DNA of 36,508 nucleotides from Pirellulaceae bacterium. Its GTDB lineage: Bacteria; Planctomycetota; Planctomycetia; Pirellulales; Pirellulaceae. A model generated the notes under the pieces. That model had not been told where the DNA came from. It did no database searches and saw only the letters and a list, made by a program, of their open reading frames with translations. This document shows positions 33,150 to 36,508 of the stretch, one piece after another (position 1 is the first letter of the stretch; each line of letters begins with the position of its first letter). Position numbers and translations under genes: made by a program. The stretch is taken from positions 1 to 36,508 of the forward strand of contig JABDKS010001042.1 in assembly GCA_013002105.1 (NCBI GenBank), read 5' to 3'.

Positions 33150-34571
33150 ATGCAAAAACGCTCACCAATTACGACCGAACGATCGTGGTTGGATCTATTG
33201 CAACCAACCTTCGATACCGCAGCGATCTTTAGCTCGCTCTCATTCATCTCCTGGTTGACTTACGGTTCATTCAGCAACATTGCGATCGTGACGTCACTGC
33301 TGGCAATCGTCGTATTTATGCTGCTTTCTCACTTAACGGGACTGCATCATCGCGTTCAGCAAAGCACGGCGAACGGCGAAATGACGGCAATTGTCGCGAC
33401 GTGGTTTCTAACGGTGTTGGTGTTGTCGCTGCTGGCGTTTGCAACACGCTACGGCCAAGCGTTCTCACGATCAGTTGTGTTCGGTTGGATTGTGCTTGCC
33501 CCAGCGATGATCGGAATTGGGCGGATGGCCGTGCGAATCGTGATACAAGAGATGGTCAGTCGGGGCTATGGCGTCCGCCGGGTTGCCATCGCCGGTCTGA
33601 ACGACCTGGGTCGTCAAACGGCATCGAACATCGCCGATCAGCCCTCATTGGGCTTGCAAGTGGTTGGGTTCTACGATGACCGGATCGATTTTCGTGAGCA
33701 ACCCGACGAAGACTTCGAAACGACAATTCAGGATGCGACCACATTTGGTTCACTTGATGATCTGGTCGAATTAGCCCGATCAGGCGACGTCGACACAATC
33801 ATGATCACGTTACCCATGCGTGCTGAGTCACGGATCAAATTTTTGCTCGACAAACTCAGCGACTCGACCGTCTCGGTCTACATTGTTCCCGATTTCTTTG
33901 TGTTTGAATTGTTGCATTCACGTTGGACCAACGTGGGTGGATTGCCCGCAGTCAGCGTATTTGAGAATCCGCTATTCGGGGTCGATGGCGTGATGAAACG
34001 GGTTGTCGATTTGGCAATCGCGTTGGTGACACTGGTTGTCGCTGCAATTCCAATGTTGTTGATCGCTTTGGCCGTCAAACTCAGTTCCGCAGGTCCCGTA
34101 TTCTTTCGCCAGAAACGATACGGCATGGATGGTCGCGAGATCTTGGTCTGGAAATTCAGGTCGATGCGGACCTGCGACAATGGTCCCGTGGTCAAGCAAG
34201 CGACCAAAGATGACCCGCGTATAACACGCGTCGGTGCGATTCTGCGCAAAACCAGCTTGGATGAATTACCGCAACTGTTGAATGTCATTGACGGTTCGAT
34301 GTCCTTGGTGGGACCGCGTCCGCACGCGTCGGCGCACAACGAACAGTACCGCAGTTTGATTCGCGGCTACATGCTCCGGCACAAAGTCAAGCCGGGCATT
34401 ACAGGGCTCGCTCAGGTCAACGGATGTCGCGGTGAGACCGAGACGATCGACAAGATGGAACGTCGTGTCGAATGGGATCATCAATACATTCGACGCTGGT
34501 CATTGTGGTTGGACATCAAGATTCTGTTCAAAACCTTGTTCGTTGTCTGGGGCCAAGAGACTGCTTACTAA
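33150..34571 (+). CDS. Polyprenyl-phosphate sugar-1-phosphate transferase (WcaJ-like)
   Basis: This 473-residue membrane enzyme belongs to the exopolysaccharide polyprenyl glycosylphosphotransferases, which transfer a hexose-1-phosphate from a UDP-sugar to undecaprenyl phosphate, the first step of exopolysaccharide or capsule subunit synthesis. Four N-terminal helices (about 22-130) lead to a Rossmann-like CoA_binding_3 domain (about 140-270, RRVAIAGLNDLGRQTASNIA). The catalytic C-terminal domain (about 282-473) has a re-entrant helix, GPVFFRQKRYGMDG, WKFRSMR, RKTSLDELPQLLNV, MSLVGPRP and KPGITGLAQVNGCRGET. All key blocks are intact. The usual sugar is glucose or galactose; this cannot be decided here. 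A strong terminator follows at 34705. Confidence 0.93.
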   Translation: MQKRSPITTERSWLDLLQPTFDTAAIFSSLSFISWLTYGSFSNIAIVTSLLAIVVFMLLSHLTGLHHRVQQSTANGEMTAIVATWFLTVLVLSLLAFATRYGQAFSRSVVFGWIVLAPAMIGIGRMAVRIVIQEMVSRGYGVRRVAIAGLNDLGRQTASNIADQPSLGLQVVGFYDDRIDFREQPDEDFETTIQDATTFGSLDDLVELARSGDVDTIMITLPMRAESRIKFLLDKLSDSTVSVYIVPDFFVFELLHSRWTNVGGLPAVSVFENPLFGVDGVMKRVVDLAIALVTLVVAAIPMLLIALAVKLSSAGPVFFRQKRYGMDGREILVWKFRSMRTCDNGPVVKQATKDDPRITRVGAILRKTSLDELPQLLNVIDGSMSLVGPRPHASAHNEQYRSLIRGYMLRHKVKPGITGLAQVNGCRGETETIDKMERRVEWDHQYIRRWSLWLDIKILFKTLFVVWGQETAY

Positions 34572-34704
34572 CGGATTTTCATCATTCATGTGGATGTCGT
34601 CAGCCTGTTCCCGTCCCAACGCGACTTCGTCAGCGTAGGTCCTGGCTTGCATGGAATTTGCAAATGCTCAAAATCGAACTGGAACCACGCCACCAAACGA
34701 ACAA

Positions 34705-34740
34705 AGCCATCACGCCGTGACGTGATGGCTTTTTGTTTTT
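34705..34740 (+). terminator. Intrinsic terminator
   Basis: A perfect 10-bp stem, AGCCATCACG (34705-34714) with CGTGATGGCT (34721-34730), loop of six, is followed by TTTTGTTTTT (34731-34740). It ends the transcript of the WcaJ-like gene. The opposite strand has only a weak T-rich tail, so it may also assist the aconitase transcript, which stops at 34758. Confidence 0.85.
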
Positions 34741-34757
34741 GTCGATCTGCTGGCCCG

Positions 34758-36508
34758 TTACGACGACAAGTTGCGAAGCACGGTGTTGAGGATGCCGCCG
34801 TTGCGATAGTACTGCATTTCCACCGGAGTATCGATGCGGACGACGCAGGGGATGCTTTTGGCGTTGCCGTTGGCATCGGTTGCCGTCACCGTAATCGTCG
34901 ATCGTGGTTGCAGGTCATTAGCCAAATCGGGGATGTCAATCGTTTCTTCGCCGGTCAGGCCGAGCGACTGCCACGTCGCACCATCGGCAAACTCCAACGG
35001 CAAGACTCCCATACCGACAAGGTTGCTTCGGTGGATCCGCTCGTAACTGGCCGTGATGACCGCTTTGATTCCAAGCATCATCGTTCCCTTGGCCGCCCAA
35101 TCGCGGCTACTGCCGGTGCCGTATTCGGTGCCCGCAAGCACAACCAAGGGGACATTGTCTGCCTGATACTTCATCGAAGCTTCGTAAATGCTCATGACTT
35201 CGTCACTTGGCAAATATCGCGTCACTCCGCCTTCGGTGCCCGGTGCCAACTGGTTTCGGATTCGGATGTTTCCGAAGGTCCCGCGAACCATCACCCGATC
35301 GTTACCGCGTCGTGAGCCAAAGCTATTGAAGTCGCGAATCTCGACACCGTTTTCCTGCAAGTATTTCCCTGCAGGTCCGTCCGATGCGATTGCACCGGCG
35401 GGCGAAATGTGGTCGGTCGTGACCGAGTCACCCAACAAAGCCAACACACGAGCACCGCGAATCGGCGTGATATCGGGCTTGGAGTCTGCGGTGACGGAAT
35501 TCAAGAACGGCGGGTGGTGAATGTACGTGCTGGATTCATTCCAAGGGTACAGAGCGCCGCCGGCGACCTCGATCGCGTTCCAAAGTTCGTTGCCGGTCAC
35601 GCCGGCTTCGTACTGCTGCGTGAACATCTCGGGATGAATCGACTGGCTAATCGTTTCGGCGATTTCTTCGGCCGATGGCCAAATGTCTTTCAGGAAAACG
35701 TCATTGCCCGCGTCGTCCTGACCCAACGGCTGGGTCACCAGATCGATGTCGGTGGTTCCGGCAAGTGCGTAGGCAACTACCAGTGGCGGGCTGGCTAAGT
35801 AATTCGCTTTGGTCAGCGGATTGACCCGCCCTTCAAAATTGCGGTTTCCGCTCAATACGGCAGATGCAATCAGGTCGCCTGACTCAATGGCTTCGGCCAC
35901 CGGGGCTGGCAACGGTCCGCTGTTGCCGATGCAAGTGGTGCAGCCGTAACCGACGGTGTGAAAACCAAGTTTCTTGAGACTATCGGTCAAATTAGCTTTG
36001 TCCAAGTAGTCCGTCACAACACGCGACCCGGGAGCCAAGCTGGTTTTGACGTGAGACGCGACTTTCAGTCCTCGCTCAACAGCATTTTTTGCCAACAGCC
36101 CGGCGCCGATCATGACCGATGGATTGCTCGTGTTGGTACACGAAGTGATGGCGGCGATCACGACGGCTCCGTGAGTGATCTCGCTGCTGTGGCCATTGTT
36201 GCTGACCGTGGCTGTGCGTTCCAAATCGCTTTTTTGTAATCCAAACCCGGTCTTGCCGATCGGCGCGGTCAGAGAATCGTTGAATGACCGTTTCATGTCC
36301 TTGAGCGTGATGCGATCTTGAGGACGTTTGGGACCGGCGAGACTGGGTTCGACGGTTCCGAGATCCAACGAGAGCGTTTTGGTGTAGGTCAGTTTTGGAC
36401 CGTCATCGGTGCGAAACAATCCCTGCTCTTTGCTGTACCGTTCGACCAACGATATTTGCTCGCTCGTGCGTCCGGTCTGTCGCATGTAACGCAAGGTCAC
36501 ATCGTCGA
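34758..36508 (-). CDS. acnA: Aconitate hydratase (5' end outside window)
   Basis: The enzyme interconverts citrate and isocitrate in the TCA cycle, using a [4Fe-4S] cluster. About 583 residues are visible, roughly the C-terminal two-thirds of an AcnA-type protein (about 890-900); the frame is open past the window edge. The cluster ligands are in [14 protein letters not shown] and in [15 protein letters not shown]. Further marks are [20 protein letters not shown], the swivelling domain with [52 protein letters not shown] and [17 protein letters not shown]. It ends RNLSS before TAA at 34758-34760. Neighbour to the left is the WcaJ-like gene, convergent. Confidence 0.96.
   Translation of the reverse strand, partial: DDVTLRYMRQTGRTSEQISLVERYSKEQGLFRTDDGPKLTYTKTLSLDLGTVEPSLAGPKRPQDRITLKDMKRSFNDSLTAPIGKTGFGLQKSDLERTATVSNNGHSSEITHGAVVIAAITSCTNTSNPSVMIGAGLLAKNAVERGLKVASHVKTSLAPGSRVVTDYLDKANLTDSLKKLGFHTVGYGCTTCIGNSGPLPAPVAEAIESGDLIASAVLSGNRNFEGRVNPLTKANYLASPPLVVAYALAGTTDIDLVTQPLGQDDAGNDVFLKDIWPSAEEIAETISQSIHPEMFTQQYEAGVTGNELWNAIEVAGGALYPWNESSTYIHHPPFLNSVTADSKPDITPIRGARVLALLGDSVTTDHISPAGAIASDGPAGKYLQENGVEIRDFNSFGSRRGNDRVMVRGTFGNIRIRNQLAPGTEGGVTRYLPSDEVMSIYEASMKYQADNVPLVVLAGTEYGTGSSRDWAAKGTMMLGIKAVITASYERIHRSNLVGMGVLPLEFADGATWQSLGLTGEETIDIPDLANDLQPRSTITVTATDANGNAKSIPCVVRIDTPVEMQYYRNGGILNTVLRNLSS

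Overview
The window looks like a chromosomal segment of a marine planctomycete, most probably Pirellulaceae and close to Rhodopirellula. The evidence is a BBP7-type outer-membrane barrel gene, a GYF_2/zinc-ribbon protein, a PQQ-type propeller protein next to a TlpA-like protein, short operons with many divergent or convergent pairs, and moderate GC. These are family-level impressions from reading the sequence; no database search was run.

Layout. 1-3408: the end of a probable sugar-binding protein gene, then an RbsA-like ATPase and an RbsC-like permease that carries a large extra loop domain. 3463-4719: a DEAD-box helicase. 4720-6422: a palindromic element, a small BON-domain gene on the minus strand, and about 1.3 kb without a credible protein gene, which ends in a run of hairpins and an intrinsic terminator on the plus strand (candidate non-coding RNA). 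6423-8358: an OmpR-type response regulator and its histidine kinase (minus strand), divergent from 8556-12511, which holds a small tail-anchored protein, an ABC ATPase and an ABC-2 permease with an inserted propeller-like domain. 12628-15524: a TPR-like/TlpA thioredoxin protein and a convergent PQQ-type propeller protein. 15822-19402: a long exported repeat protein and a convergent glycine-zipper protein. 19836-21552: nrdR, then a membrane bPH2 protein and a GYF_2/zinc-ribbon protein. 21676-25189: an envelope pair, a long exported protein with a secretin-like N-domain (pilus type) and a BBP7 outer-membrane barrel. 25505-29294: a SpoU/TrmH methyltransferase, a GNAT acetyltransferase and a ketosynthase-like protein whose active-site Cys is Asp. 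29313-31943: uvrB and a ComEA-like protein. 32125-34571: nadC and a WcaJ-type sugar-phosphate transferase. 34758-36508: the 3' two-thirds of an aconitase gene.

The parts that most deserve a second look are: (i) the two-component system with an almost loop-less kinase, divergent from an ABC transporter whose permease carries a large predicted extracytoplasmic propeller, which resembles the logic of Bce-type sensing modules; (ii) the structured, protein-free region ending at 6152; (iii) 16-bp tandem repeats at or just after the 3' ends of three genes, one of which puts a stop codon into all three frames; (iv) the RbsC insertion; (v) the ketosynthase-like protein lacking its nucleophile; (vi) the secretin-like N-domain protein that ends before any secretin channel.
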